From: Eretmocerus hayati
Taxonomy: Eukaryota > Arthropoda > Insecta > Hymenoptera > Aphelinidae
Assembly: GCA_029851415.1 (NCBI GenBank)
Contig: CM056741.1
Location: 161,745,685 to 161,809,684 of the forward strand
Direction: 5' to 3'
DNA: 64,000 nucleotides
In this document: piece by piece, positions 23,629 through 34,414 of the stretch
Layout of the letters: each line of letters begins with the position of its first letter
Numbering within the stretch: the first letter of the stretch is position 1
Made by a program: the position numbers and the translations under genes
Notes under the pieces: model-generated
Told to the model about the DNA's origin: nothing
What the model saw: only the letters and a program-made list of their open reading frames with translations
Databases searched by the model: none

Positions 23629-24066
23629 ATCTCACTCCTTGGTTATAAAAATCCAAGGGTAACCACAAATTTTCCAAGCACTTGTCCCCACCACACTTGA
23701 GAATTTCCTACGGCTCCGTCATTTTTTCCATAAAAAAATACACTACTATCAGTGTATATTTTGTTCAGTTCAATTTGGAGAACCATGCAGCTACAGGCAA
23801 GAGCAATATTGCGGAGCCGCGACGAACACACAAAACACAACAAAGCAGACGAATCTCTCCTCCCTGTCCTTTTCGCATGGCGCTTTGATCTTTTTACGTC
23901 ACTTCTAGTCGTGGCTAGTTTCGAGTATCCACATCTGATGCAATAATTATAGAATCGAGAAATTCAGATAATTCGAAAATTCATTTATCCGCGATAACAA
24001 ACCAGCTGGTCGGTGCCCGCGTTGCCCTGTACGCAGCAGACAGCCTCATTGCAGACTGCCGTCAAC
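23629..24066. other. No recognisable feature
   Basis: Short overlapping ORFs on both strands at 23643-23946 without motifs. Unique sequence running up to the miniature element. Confidence 0.3.
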
Positions 24067-24218
24067 TAGGGTCACTAGAAGGGGGTCTCGACACGGTTCT
24101 CCCACCCCTGGGTAAATCGCCGCCATATTCAGACAAACTAATACTTTTTGTATACCTATATCTACCGGATTTGTCTGAATATGGCGGACCTTGTCGAGAC
24201 CCCCTTGTAGGGACCCTA
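24067..24218 (-). mobile_element. 152-bp hAT-like miniature foldback element, copy A
   Basis: The ends are TAGGGTCACTAGAAGGGGG at left and its near-complement CCCCCTTGTAGGGACCCTA at right. The interior is nearly palindromic, with GTTTGTCTGAATATGGCGG in inverse orientation on each side. The element is the reverse complement of the 152-bp copy at 62205-62356. TIRs starting TAGGG fit hAT-type ends, and the other copy has an 8-bp target duplication. Here the flanks (CCGTCAAC and GGACAGTC) do not match, so this copy may have been rearranged after insertion. Confidence 0.75.
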
Positions 24219-24686
24219 GGACAGTCGACAGGAAGATCTTGCGCACGCGCTTCTATCTATCTCTCTCTCCCTCGACCATATTACATACCCAACACATGTG
24301 CAGCAGAGACGTTTCGATATTTCTCGAGTCGAAGCACGGGGCTGGTGAAATCGAACTGAGATGTAAAACGAAGGCATGAATTTTGCGGTGCTGAATAAAA
24401 CGCGTCCAGTGCTCGGATTGAGAAAATAATTGTACAGAACTCTGAATCGCTTTAGAAAGGCTTTGCTAAAGCATTGCAGAGCTCTATGAGCAACGTTAAG
24501 AGGTTAATAATCCAAGTAGAAAAAAAGTGTGAGGTTAAAAAACCCCAATTCAAAGTATAGATAGGCACAGCGCCTCGCTCGATTTTTCGTCTGCTCATAC
24601 TCGCCAGCGAGGCGCTACCGCGCCTCTTGATAATAATTATTTACATTTGCTGCGTATGCACCTTTTCTGACGTTTCTGACCATCTT
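24219..24686. other. No recognisable feature
   Basis: Unique sequence containing the palindromic-looking GAGGCGCTACCGCGCCTC near 24609-24626, a short hairpin of unknown meaning. No gene was seen. Confidence 0.3.
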
Positions 24687-24853
24687 TTAACACGTTCGCT
24701 GCGGCGGGACCCACCGGTGGGTCCCGCGAGTACCTCTTTTGTGTGCAGCAGATTTTCGTCTTATGGGATTTAACATTGCGTGGGACCCACCGATGGGTCC
24801 CGCCGCACACAAAGAAGGAACTGCGATTTTCGCCACCGCAGCGAACGTGTTAA
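24687..24853. mobile_element. piggyBac-like miniature element with TTAA duplication
   Basis: Bounded by TTAA at 24687-24690 and 24850-24853. The terminal inverted repeats are CACGTTCGCTGCGG, identical over 14 bases. Inside each half is a palindrome: GGGACCCACCGGTGGGTCCC at 24706-24725 and a one-base variant at 24782-24801. A 4-bp TTAA duplication is the signature of the piggyBac superfamily. At about 160 bp it has no coding capacity and would need a transposase in trans. Confidence 0.8.
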
Positions 24854-26539
24854 ATCGATAGCCAGTGTAATCTCTTTCAAAATGACCACTTGAGGAAGTC
24901 AATTTGATGTAATAGGGTGAGAGACATAGCTGGTTCGAGAAATGAGAATTCCAAGGTATAAATTTTGGGACTAAGATTTCGTGAATGGATATTTTGAGCC
25001 CAGCAAAAAATCTCGAAAGTTCCGGCTAAAACTGACAACGAATTCGAATATACGCTGAACAATACGTAAGATACACTCATTCTCTTTCTTGGTAAGTTCT
25101 GTCCCATAAAGCACATTTTTAGGGGTTCAACAAACCTCGAAAGAAACTCCACGTTCACGAAATTGGTCCTTTGGATTTCTTTACCCCTTGAACCAACTGA
25201 GTTTCTCGTCTCACTACATCAAATCGACTCTCTTGAGTGGTCAATTTGAAATCGATTAAAAGTACTTTTGAAGACACTGAACGCGCATCCGCAGCGAATG
25301 CAAAAAACTGAATCAAAATTGGTCGAAAAAGACTCAAAATTGTTATTGAAGTCAGAACAAAATTGCTTTGGTATTTTGAAAAATGTTCTTATCGGTAATT
25401 ACTTCCTGAATGGGATTATTCTTGCACAATAGAAATTGCCTACGAGTTTTGATGAAGTCTCTCGCATTTTTTCGGTCAATGATGACCGATGGAAACAGCT
25501 TTCAAAATATTACTTTTTGAGCCAAGGTAGCGAAATTCTCAAGAATACGTTCAAATAACACGTTCCAAATATCTGTAAGTGTATTTTAGGTGTGGCCATG
25601 AGGTAAATGAATTCGAATCACTTTCTTGACATCCGTAGAAGTGATAATGGAACAAAAACGATTGAGAATCAACTCGCGAAGACGCCAACTCGAAGCCCGC
25701 AATGTCATTATCTCAAACAATGCGAGACACTTGCTTGGGACTCAAGAGGAGAATAGTACACATCGCAGGATCTTGAAACAGAACTAGCAAGGACAATCCC
25801 TGTTTCTCGTCAATCGCAATCCGAGATCTTGGCAAACAGGCGAGTCGTGTTTCACGCTTTCAAACAGCATCAACTTCTTCCCCGTGCGCCCTAAGTCTCT
25901 AACTTTTCTCTTGAATCTATTATTTGAACTACACTTCACTTTATTTAGGTTATTTCAAAAGGGATGATTGATTGCAAAGAAGTGCAAGTAAACAACGCTC
26001 AGTGAGACCACAATTTTTAAAACTTGATAGTTTTCATTCAATGTACAGATTCTGTCTTCTCAGTGGGTGAATGGTTTCTCACACGATCCGAGGGGCTCAG
26101 ACGAATAATTTTGTTATGATCTAGGTAAGCTTATCAACAAAACAGGTCCATGAATTATGAAGGAAAAAAATTGCATCAACTTAAATCATTCCCCTTTCCT
26201 AAGAACTTTTGGATGGAAAATAGCCGTTCCCTGAAAGCCACGTGAGAAATTGTGCGACTCTCGATCCTGCCGGAAAACCATTACGTAATTCATAGATGTT
26301 CCCAAGATCTAGTGCATTTTTGGACTAGAGAAAAGTTATCCATCGTCTTTGGATCCATGCACAGAGATCGTAACGTTGGTACTCTCAAATAACTCAACTT
26401 TCAAAAAGCCCCCTCAAATCGCCGCATCTATAACAAACTTAATCAGATGTAGATCGCTAATGTTGGTCTCGTAATGGATTAGCGTATCATCGTCAGGAAA
26501 CTTTCAGTTCAAATTTCACCATCCTTACTCTCTCGCACT
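24854..26539. other. No recognisable feature
   Basis: AT-rich sequence. - strand ORFs at 24877-25158 and 25155-25337 abut but have no recognisable motif. No repeat or RNA gene was seen. Confidence 0.35.
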
Positions 26540-27080
26540 CTCTCTTTCCTTCATGCGACATAATACGAGAGGGCATATAATGAATACCAAGTCTGTAACA
26601 TATATAGCAAGAAGTGAGTGAGAGAGATACTTCGACAACTAGTTTCACTAGCGAGTAGGGGTTACTACTCTACTCAAACTTGCATCCCTGAAATGATTAC
26701 AAAGCGGCTCGCTCCAACTTGGCTATAAGTTACAGGTTGCCTCAGACTCTTGGTAACTATATATCTATATATTTTAAACTGCAGAGAGTTGCAGCATCAG
26801 TTAGAGCGCGCGCAACGCCGGTAAAGTTTGGGGAAAGGCGCGCATAACGCCCGAGCGCCCTCACAAGTAGAACGAGACGCGTACAGTCAGACCAGAGCGC
26901 AGTCGGAAGGTTCGAAATTTTAGAGCTTGCTCAAGTTGGCAACATTATCGTGTTTTAATTTAACTTGTCACTGCACTTTAATTAGACTTTGCCCTCCCCC
27001 TTTCCCCTTAACTGGAATGAGAAATAACAAAGTGCTATACGAGAGAGCGAGCGAGACGCCGAGATAATTGCCTGGCCGTT
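26540..27080. other. GC-richer island, possible promoter or first-exon region
   Basis: CTC/GAGA-rich sequence, CpG-containing GCGCGCGCAACGCC near 26808, and pyrimidine tracts around 26990-27005. It is the most CpG-rich spot of this part of the window. It lies about 0.7 kb to the right-strand-upstream side of nothing definable, so no target gene can be named. Composition is the only evidence. Confidence 0.25.
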
Positions 27081-27396
27081 AAGCACAAAACTCGGTTCCG
27101 AGAGCTTGTATGGCAAATGGCAGTTTGAGTATGAGATCTGAGCTGTAGGCAATTGGATCTACGGGGAAATTTAGTTCGTTTCTGGAAATCTGAGATTCTC
27201 GTCAAGTCTGTCTGATGCAGGCTTGTTAGTCGAGTTTGTTGATACAAGAGATGAACGATTATGGGTTCGTTTTTGGAAATATCTCAACGTGACTGTGATT
27301 AAGTACCGTTACTCTCTTGATATGGGCCGATCTTGAAATCAATTCGCTATTTCGTTTTGGGCCGTTCCGAACTAACATGAGTGTTTTTGAAATATT

Positions 27397-27667
27397 TTAA
27401 CCTTTGGCTGGCATACTGGGGTCAAATAGACCCAAGGCCTATTTCACGAGTTCGCTACGCTTGGAATTCAAGATTACCCGGTTTAATAGCACCGTTTGTT
27501 GGTAGTCGAGTTGTGTAACTTATCGACCAAGAACCGAGCGCCAGTTTTGGCTCGCGCATTTCCTCACAAGAACCAAGCAGAATAGTCGTGGGGTCGTAAA
27601 CATCGGTCAAATCGACCCCAGTGTGACAGCTATGTTATTCGACGGAAGTGTGCCAGCTGAGGGTTAA
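27397..27667. mobile_element. 271-bp piggyBac-like miniature element with TTAA duplication
   Basis: TTAA at 27397-27400 and 27664-27667 flank imperfect terminal inverted repeats: CCTTTGGCTGGCATACT at left, and CCCTCAGCTGGCACACT as the complement of the right end. Inner copies of GGGGTCAAAT...GACCC at about 27417-27436 and 27606-27622 (inverted) extend the symmetry. It has no coding capacity. It is unrelated in sequence to the 24687-24853 element but uses the same target, TTAA. Confidence 0.75.
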
Positions 27668-27720
27668 TTGTGTTTTATTATTATGAATTCCTATTCCACT
27701 TACTCAAAAATTACTTACAG

Positions 27721-27765
27721 ATCAATTCGTGTAACAAATTAGCCAGAATCTCGTCACCATATCCT
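27721..27765 (-). CDS. Putative 45-nt microexon
   Basis: On the - strand a near-consensus acceptor (TTTTTGCTTCTTTTCAG, complement of about 27766-27782) is followed by 45 bases and a consensus donor TCT/GTAAGT. Only one of three frames is open and gives YGDEILANLLHELI, with split codons on both sides (phase 1 at each end). The exon can thus be skipped without changing frame. The peptide looks amphipathic. I do not recognise the protein. With so few codons the open frame proves nothing; the paired strong splice sites are the evidence. Confidence 0.3.
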
Positions 27766-27829
27766 GAAAAGAAGCAAAAATATCAATTGATTAACTTTTT
27801 AAGTCACCACAAAAATAATCTCGAGGGTT

Positions 27830-28440
27830 GAATGAGGTCACCGATGACGGGCAATATTGGATGGGTGGACGGGTTGACGGAGGACGGGGTCAATAGAGCG
27901 GGTACGTACGGGAGTGGTTAGGTTGATGAGTGTGTAGGGTGATGAGTGGGTGGGTGTGGGTGTGTGTGTGTGTGGGGGGGGGGGGGGGTGGGGGGGGGCA
28001 GATAAATAGTGGGATCACTGGACGGAACGCTGAATGTGCGGATAGATGAAGGTGGGTGGTTCGGTGAGTGGGTTGATCGATGGATGGTTGAATAGGTGAG
28101 GGTGGGTAGTGGGTGGGTAGGTGGTCGGGCAGGTGGAGGGTTGGCAAACGAATAGTGGGATCACTGGACGGAGTGTTGAGTGAGAGGGTAGGTGGGGGTC
28201 GGCGATGAGTGGGTCCGTGGATAGGTGGATTAGAATGGATGGAATGTTGAATAGGTGAGGGTGAGGTGGGTAGGGAATAGATGGTGGGACTGATAAGTGG
28301 TCGGATACGCTGATCAGTTTCGGTACCATCAATTGATCAATACTCAATTTTTACTAATATCTTCCACGAACCGCGAAAGCATTTTGGGGGCCTACGTTCT
28401 GTCGGAAACATTTACAAGCCGAACGAATGGTAAAGCAAAA
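27830..28440 (+). mobile_element. Minisatellite-bearing repeat element, copy 2
   Basis: A G-rich degenerate minisatellite (GGTGGG/GATGGATGG type) spans about 27840-28300, including (GT)n and a 14-base G run at 27955-28000. A roughly 150-base higher-order repeat is visible, with AATAGTGGGATCACTGGACGGA at both 28005 and 28151. The tract leads into the family core at 28318-28435. The segment ACCATCAATTGATC (28324-28337) is shared with copy 3, and ATTTACAAGCCGAACGA (28410-28426) matches both other copies. Proline-rich ORFs on the - strand here are artefacts of the repeat. Confidence 0.55.
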
Positions 28441-30119
28441 GGTGCTCCAAAAGATGCAATCACCGTTTGTTGGGAATGAAAAAGTAAGGGAGACTGTGTT
28501 GTTCAGCTTCAGTAAATGGATGATGATAGTCATGTGACCTATTTGCAGATCTTTCTGATTACATGTGTCAGCATCAAATTCTTCAGGACGCTCAAATTTG
28601 CACGCTGTGTTGTTATTTGTGGGAATGTTAAAAGAATAATATCGTCCATTTTGATATGATGAAAACTAAGGAAGAATTTTGTGCAGTGATTTTCTCACAA
28701 ATATTCTCACCAAATTTCTCAACTTTCATCAACTTGACTCTACATAAGCTTCCATCGCAATTCCGACGTGTTTTCCCTCAAGTTCAATCTTTACCCTTCC
28801 TTTATACCGTCCTTTTATTCTACAACTGCACCTGAATCGTCACACACCCACGCTTGGGCAAGCCTCGAGGCACTCCTTATACACATACACATGTACACAT
28901 GTATACACATAGTCGCATATACCATCAGCCCAAGAGCTCGAGACTCATGAATACAAGAGTATTTGCTCTCGGTGTCCCGGCCACGGCCATTGATACGTAC
29001 GCGCAGCATATACACACACATATACGTGAGAATTGCGGCTATATATAAGTATGCACGGTCCACCGTATATGCAGATTTGCCACAAAGAGGCGCTCTTCTC
29101 GTGTTATAAACGTAATACATGTATGAAATATGCGCATGTGTTATATACCGTTGGCTAGCTGGTCAGTTGAATATTTGCTGTGAGAGAAGGTGTTTATGTG
29201 GAGAATGGAAATTTCAAGTCATGAATGAAATTCAAGCTTGCCGAGACCGAGCGTATGTTTTCAAACTGCGCATTACACTCTGAGATTGCATAGTATGACC
29301 AATGGCATTATACATTCTCAATTTAAATTTCAAGTACCAGTTTCAAGATTTTCATGTATCTTTATAGGTTTATTTTCCTATTGTAGCACGATCTTAGCCA
29401 TAGCTTTATATTGGCTTTATTTTATAAACCGGCTAAATATTTAATACACTTTTGGCTGTCTCATGTCCACAGATTGAAGAGGTGACTACTTCATGGCTGA
29501 GTCATTCCGAATTGGAGTGACATTTCTACTATGGTATGAACTGATCAATTCTGTATTTTTCCGAGCGTGATATTATTTGAATGGTTCCGGGCTGGAATAG
29601 TACAATTTCTGACTCCCAAGAAATCACAGTGGGGCGAAAATGGTCATTTCATTCTACGGTAATCATAATTTCGAGAACATTATTTTGATGTTCATCGGGT
29701 AGATTCTTTCCTTTCCTGGTCGATATCGTTGAAATTCAAATGAAAAACTCATCACCGTTGAACACAACCTTCTCACAATAACGATTGTTTTGGAAACAGT
29801 AGTTTGCTTGTATTGCTCTGGTCCAAAACTGTCTAGCCATCACTCACGCAATAGCAAAGCTTTGGATTCTAGCGACAAATCGGAAACATTCTTTGGTTGT
29901 CATCTGTAATCGATGGATTACTGGCATAAAGTAGTGAGTGACCAAAGTCAGTGGAACTTGAGCTTCAATTTCATTATTCCATGAAAATACCTAGTTTTCT
30001 ATCGCCATCAGATGAATTGATTTCTTCAACTCCAAATTTTGCAAAACCTAGCAATTTAAACAGAAATCTAGCAACATCAGACCAAACCTTGGCCAATCTC
30101 GAGAATCACAAATAGGACA
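28441..30119. other. Unique sequence with a GC-richer island at 28.8-29.2 kb
   Basis: The island at about 28770-29180 has ACACAT/TATAC-rich stretches with overlapping ORFs on both strands and no motif. A short fragment near 29498-29530 (GAGTCATTCCGAATTGGAGTG) resembles the subterminal motifs of the 6600-7356 element. No supported gene. Confidence 0.3.
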
Positions 30120-30560
30120 AGTCTGCTGCAACGTGGAGCTCGGCGATAACGCAAATATCTGTCGCAAACATACGCCAGGATTATACTGCTACTGCCATTT
30201 CTACAGAGAGACGTGTCATGCGCTGGCAAAGAGAGAGAGAGAGAGAGAGAGTAGGGGCGAGGTCACGGCTATCCCGGGGGCTTAATCCGGTATGCAAGAG
30301 CGCGCAGTAGCTCGCTCGAAAAGCTCTTGCGAAGCGCGGCTAATATTCTCTACGACGACGACGACGAGGCCCCAGCGGCTCTACGTGTCCGGATTGCCGA
30401 GGCCGTGCTTTCGCTCAACGGAGATATCTTGTGCAAGACCCCGCGGCTAAATATCGCACCCTCGTGGTCCTCCAATGACGATGAAGGCATAGCTGAGCTC
30501 AATTTGCAGCCTTGCGTCTGTGTTCTAAGAGTGCGGGATGTGAATGGATGAATCCTAAAC
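30120..30560. other. GC-rich island with GA microsatellite and small ORF
   Basis: A (GA)n tract at 30231-30251 is followed by CpG-rich sequence, a GAC trinucleotide run at about 30351-30367, and a 74-codon + strand ORF (30327-30551). The ORF has an Asp run from the trinucleotide repeat, then RVRIAEAVLSLNG, which looks helix-like. The local GC content makes a chance ORF likely. First exon, enhancer or small protein are all possible. Confidence 0.25.
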
Positions 30561-30708
30561 TGAAATGAAGATCCTGAAGTGTCTGGACATGGTTAGAACG
30601 AAGTTGAATTTGTGAGAGAGCGTTGGGGGTAAATTTTAAAAACTGCTGTCTTTTGAAAATGTAGCGATGTGCGAGGCGATACTGATAATGAATAATTGGA
30701 TATTAGAT

Positions 30709-30823
30709 CAAATTATGGAGATATATTTGATCGGTCTCTGCGAGTTAAAGTCAGCTGATATTGCTGAACAATATCAGCTGGGTTTAACTCGAAAAGACCG
30801 ATCAAATATGTCTCCATAATTTG
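30709..30823. repeat. 115-bp hairpin (miniature element or pre-miRNA-like)
   Basis: The arms of 55 bases start CAAATTATGGAGA and pair at about 50 of 55 positions by eye. They meet at the palindromic centre CTGATATTGCTGAACAATATCAG, leaving a loop of only a few bases. The size and near-perfect pairing fit a miniature foldback transposon or a hairpin that Dicer could process. The mature sequence of any insect miRNA I remember is not present. Confidence 0.7.
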
Positions 30824-32519
30824 AAACTCCCGCGAGTGATAAATACGATATCCGATCATGTCGATCGAGTGTCAAAAATTAATTACATGGATATTAGAAC
30901 GGTACTCACGGTGATTAAGGACAAAATTTGGAAGGATTTGCTGAATCCATTCTGCAACCAGTAAAAAATGTTGGAAATGTTACAAAAGTGCTTGGATATG
31001 AAGATGAATAAATGTATAGAATGATGTCCTTTAAAATATTCCCACGAGCTGTGTCTCAAATGATTAGATATAATTGAGTAAATTATTTGAGAAAAAATGT
31101 AAGAATTCAAGAGGAGTTTGAAAAATTCCCCCGTCTAATCTCACCTGTAAATAACTCATATGTCAAAACAAAACAAGACAAAACTATAGTTTTAATATAA
31201 TCACTTTTCAATCGATAACAGGGTCTGCACGTGTTTGTTTATAAAAAATACTCAAATTATCTAGTTATTCAATTCAGAAACTTTCAGTCTAAATCTCTAA
31301 CCATTCACCTACAATGAGGATTTCAATGCCTGGTTGGAATTCCTTCATTCCACACCGGGTGCCTTCAAGAAAAAGTTTCGAAAGTCCGATCTCCACGAAT
31401 CACCGCCACTCGCACAGGAGTAAGTATCTTAGCTCCTCCCAGCTCTAGCCAGCGAAGCGTATTTTATTTACCTGAATAATCATTATTTGCGCTGATAAAG
31501 CAATAGCATTCGGTGGCGAGGCAGGCGTGGTACACCGGTGGAGGAGGTGCAATTTACTGTAATTGGCAGCTATTCCCGGCACGCATTCGCACCGCGTCGA
31601 CGCGAAACGAAGCGCCCGCCCGATAAAAGACTCCTGCAAAGCTCTTTCCTTGCGAGGCACGTAGCTGCGTACGTGTGATGAAACGAGAAGGATTGAGTCT
31701 CGACGACGGTGCAAGGTACAGTGTAGAAGAGAAGGCGAAAGAAGTGGAGGAACAGGCGGGTTGAAGGAAAGCTTTCCAAGAGGAAAAGTGAAGAGTGAGA
31801 TGAAACAATGAGCCGCTCGAGTTGGTTCGAATAGATTTTAGATAATGCTTGATTGGTAGCGGACGTGCTGGACCTACTCATTCGTGATCCCTAAATTTCC
31901 GAGATCGACACTCGGATGTGAACTGAAATTGAATGATTTTAGGTCAAATGAGCTCAACTATGTTGGAAAATTGAAGGGGTTTGAGAATGCTAGATAAAGA
32001 AATGAGGTGAATAAATTACAGAACCTAAATGTAAAGGAATAATAGTATGCGAGTGATAGTCAAATAGTATCTTTCAGTAGATATAGAAAACGATAACAGA
32101 ACTGATGGAACTCAAATCAGCCACACCAAAGACGAGCAGTCCAAAAGGATCTCTCTTCGATGTTGAACTCTCAGATTGCACCCCCTCTCTTTTCCCCTGG
32201 ATGTTAATTTCGGGGAAACTAGTTTTCGTTTCGATCTTACAGAGTATTCTTCACTTCAGACTTCACATTCTGAGAGAGAATCTGATATACGCCAAGAAAC
32301 GAGGCATATGAAGAGAATTGTTTTTTTACTCAGAGAGCCTCAGAGGAGCCCTTAATCGCAGTTTGGATTACCAACGTTGATAAAAACCCTCTCAAAATGC
32401 CTACAGGGATCAAGAAACTTGAGCACTGCCAACTTTGATGTTACAATGATTAAACTAGCTTAGAACTTATAGTCGAAATCCGCTAGTGGGTTGACCTTAT
32501 TCGTGGCACTACAATTTGC
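30824..32519. other. Unique sequence with a GC-richer island at 31.39-31.8 kb
   Basis: In the island three - strand frames overlap (31445-31714, 31554-31808, 31570-31881), as expected from composition. A donor-like ATTCAG/GTAAAT on the - strand at about 31467-31477 could end a 5' non-coding exon. Nothing is recognised in the translations. Elsewhere the sequence is AT-rich and featureless. Confidence 0.25.
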
Positions 32520-34150
32520 TCAACGAATCCGTGTATCCATCAGGACTCGCGATTCTGGCATCACGGATAGGCCTAACCCACTTGCGGATTTGAACTGGGA
32601 ATTCCAGCCCTGGGTAACTGGACTGTGGTTGAAGAGGTATGAATAAACTTCATTAGTAGTTGGCTTCATAAATTCATATGGATTGAACGTCACATCCACT
32701 GTGTGAGTCATAGAAATAATAACTGAAGGCTCAACAGACATTCAGATTCTCACACTGGCCATAAAGGTAGTGACTGTAGTTCAGCGCTGCTGTAGTTGTA
32801 GAAGAGGCTAGTATGACCGCAGTCCACGAGAGGCAGTGGTCATAGAAGCAGTGACCGTAGCCGCAATGAAGGTTCCCTCGACCTGAGATTTCGTGGAAAC
32901 TGTGGCCGTATTTGTCATATAGGCTCCGGGGTTAACAGCAGCCATAGGAAAAGTGATCGTGCTAGTAGCGGAGGTCCAATTGCTTGCTGTACATACAAGC
33001 ATTGAGCATAAGTGTATCGAAGGTTATAACGACCGTAGCAGTCATAGGGGCAGTGACGGTAATGGTGGTAGTGTTCTGGAGTCTGTAGCAGTCACAGACG
33101 CAGTAATTGTGATCGGAATGGAAGTCAGGATGCCCGTGTTAGCCATCAGTCCCGACTTCATACCGCACTGAGCAGTTATGGACAGAGATGGTCAGATTGT
33201 CGTAGTTGTCGTAGAAGTTGTAACTGTATCCGTAGTAAAGGTTCCAGTGTCGAAAACAGTCATAGAAGCAGTGATCGTGATCGTAATAATGGAAGTCAGG
33301 AGTTCCGTGAGAAACGTTGGTCTCCAATTCATGCTGCACTGAGAAGTTATGGAGAGTAATAAAAGTCAGAATGTCCAGAGTTGTCATGCAAGCTTTGACC
33401 GTATTTGTAGTAAAGGCTCCGGTGTCGACAGCAGTCATAGAAGCAGTGATTACAGTCTTAACGGAGGTCAGGATGTCCATAGAAGCCGTCGGTCCCTAGT
33501 TTATACTGCTTTGAGTAGTTATGGAGAGGATGGAGGTCAGAGTGTCCGTAGGTGGCAAAGAAGCAGCGACCATAGTAGGAGGTTAGACACTCACTGCATA
33601 CATAGAAGCAGTGACCGTAGCAGTCACAGAGGCAATGACCGTGGTTGTGGAAGAGGCCCCGGCCACGGTATCTAGTAGTCATAGCCGCAAAAGATATCAG
33701 GGTCTGCGTAGCCATCAGAGAAGCAGTAATCGTAGTCGTAGTAGAGAACATCTTCCGCAGACATGTAAGCAGTGACCGTAGTTGTCGTGGATAGTAGAGT
33801 GTCCGTAGTACTCACAGCAACAGTGACCACGGTCATCACAAGAGCAATAACATTGGTTATCTGACTGTAGAACCCCAACAATAGCTTCGGTCCATCTTTC
33901 TATGAATAGTATGCTCATGAGAGCTGGTACTCTGACCCTCACTGTGACTAAGGACACCAATCTTATGACTACGACGAATACTCCGACGCTCAATACGCTC
34001 AATACGCTCACGGTTATCAATTCTATAACCTGCACAGTGGACGTGACCTTTAAGACAAACACGTTCATAGATACAACAAGCTGCCTGGGTACCTATACTT
34101 CTATTCCAACCACGATCTTTGTTCGATCGTCCAGTTTATTCAAACTGTTC
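32520..34150. repeat. Degenerate tandem array, ~172-bp higher-order unit, orientation switch
   Basis: Units such as AGTCATAGAAGCAGTGA recur throughout 32760-33880. Higher-order copies are spaced about 172 bases apart: the anchors CAGTCCCGACTTCAT at 33146, GGTCTCCAATTCATG at 33319 and GGTCCCTAGTTTATA at 33490. On the - strand the unit reads as a Thr-rich peptide of 57 residues (parts: TVITASMTAVDTGAFTTNT and HNFSVQHELETN), but frames shift between copies and stops interrupt. Near 33890 the array turns round. 33900-34150 reads the same way on +, and CACAGTGGACGTGACCTTTA at 34033 mirrors CACAGTGGATGTGACGTT at 32700 on -. It could be a decayed coding repeat or a minisatellite. Confidence 0.6.
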
Positions 34151-34282
34151 TGAAATTCGGCAGATCTATGATATTCGGTTTCTGTGAGCTCTTCTACGGA
34201 CTCCAATCATCGCAGGTCCATCCTTTTTCTCAAAATAGTTAGGATCGTGAAATTTGATTAGGCCATCTAAGGCTTTCTGGGT

Positions 34283-34414
34283 CTAAATGATATTTTTATT
34301 GGTAATACGCCCTGGACAGTCTATGCGTTGCTCTTTGAGACATCCAGAGTTCACACAATCGCTTGTGACATCGTTTATGACATCATTCTTCACTTCATTT
34401 TCACGATTGTTGGT
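34283..34414 (-). CDS. Putative 3'-terminal exon, unknown protein
   Basis: On the - strand a very strong acceptor (a run of C then TTTTCTCTCTTCCAG) is followed by 43 open codons and TAG at 34283-34285. The translation begins TNNRENEVKNDVINDVTSD. It contains three cysteines (DCVNSGC and IDCPG) and ends RITNKNII. That polar, Asn/Asp-rich start with spaced Cys could be the tail of a secreted or extracellular protein; this is inference only. It starts in phase 0. No polyadenylation signal is obvious directly downstream, though AATAAA overlaps the last codons. The family is unknown. Confidence 0.28.
   Translation of the reverse strand, partial: TNNRENEVKNDVINDVTSDCVNSGCLKEQRIDCPGRITNKNII

Noticed and set aside
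27890..28347. Long proline/threonine-rich ORFs on the minus strand
   Set aside because: They are translations of the G-rich minisatellite and shift frame with each unit change.
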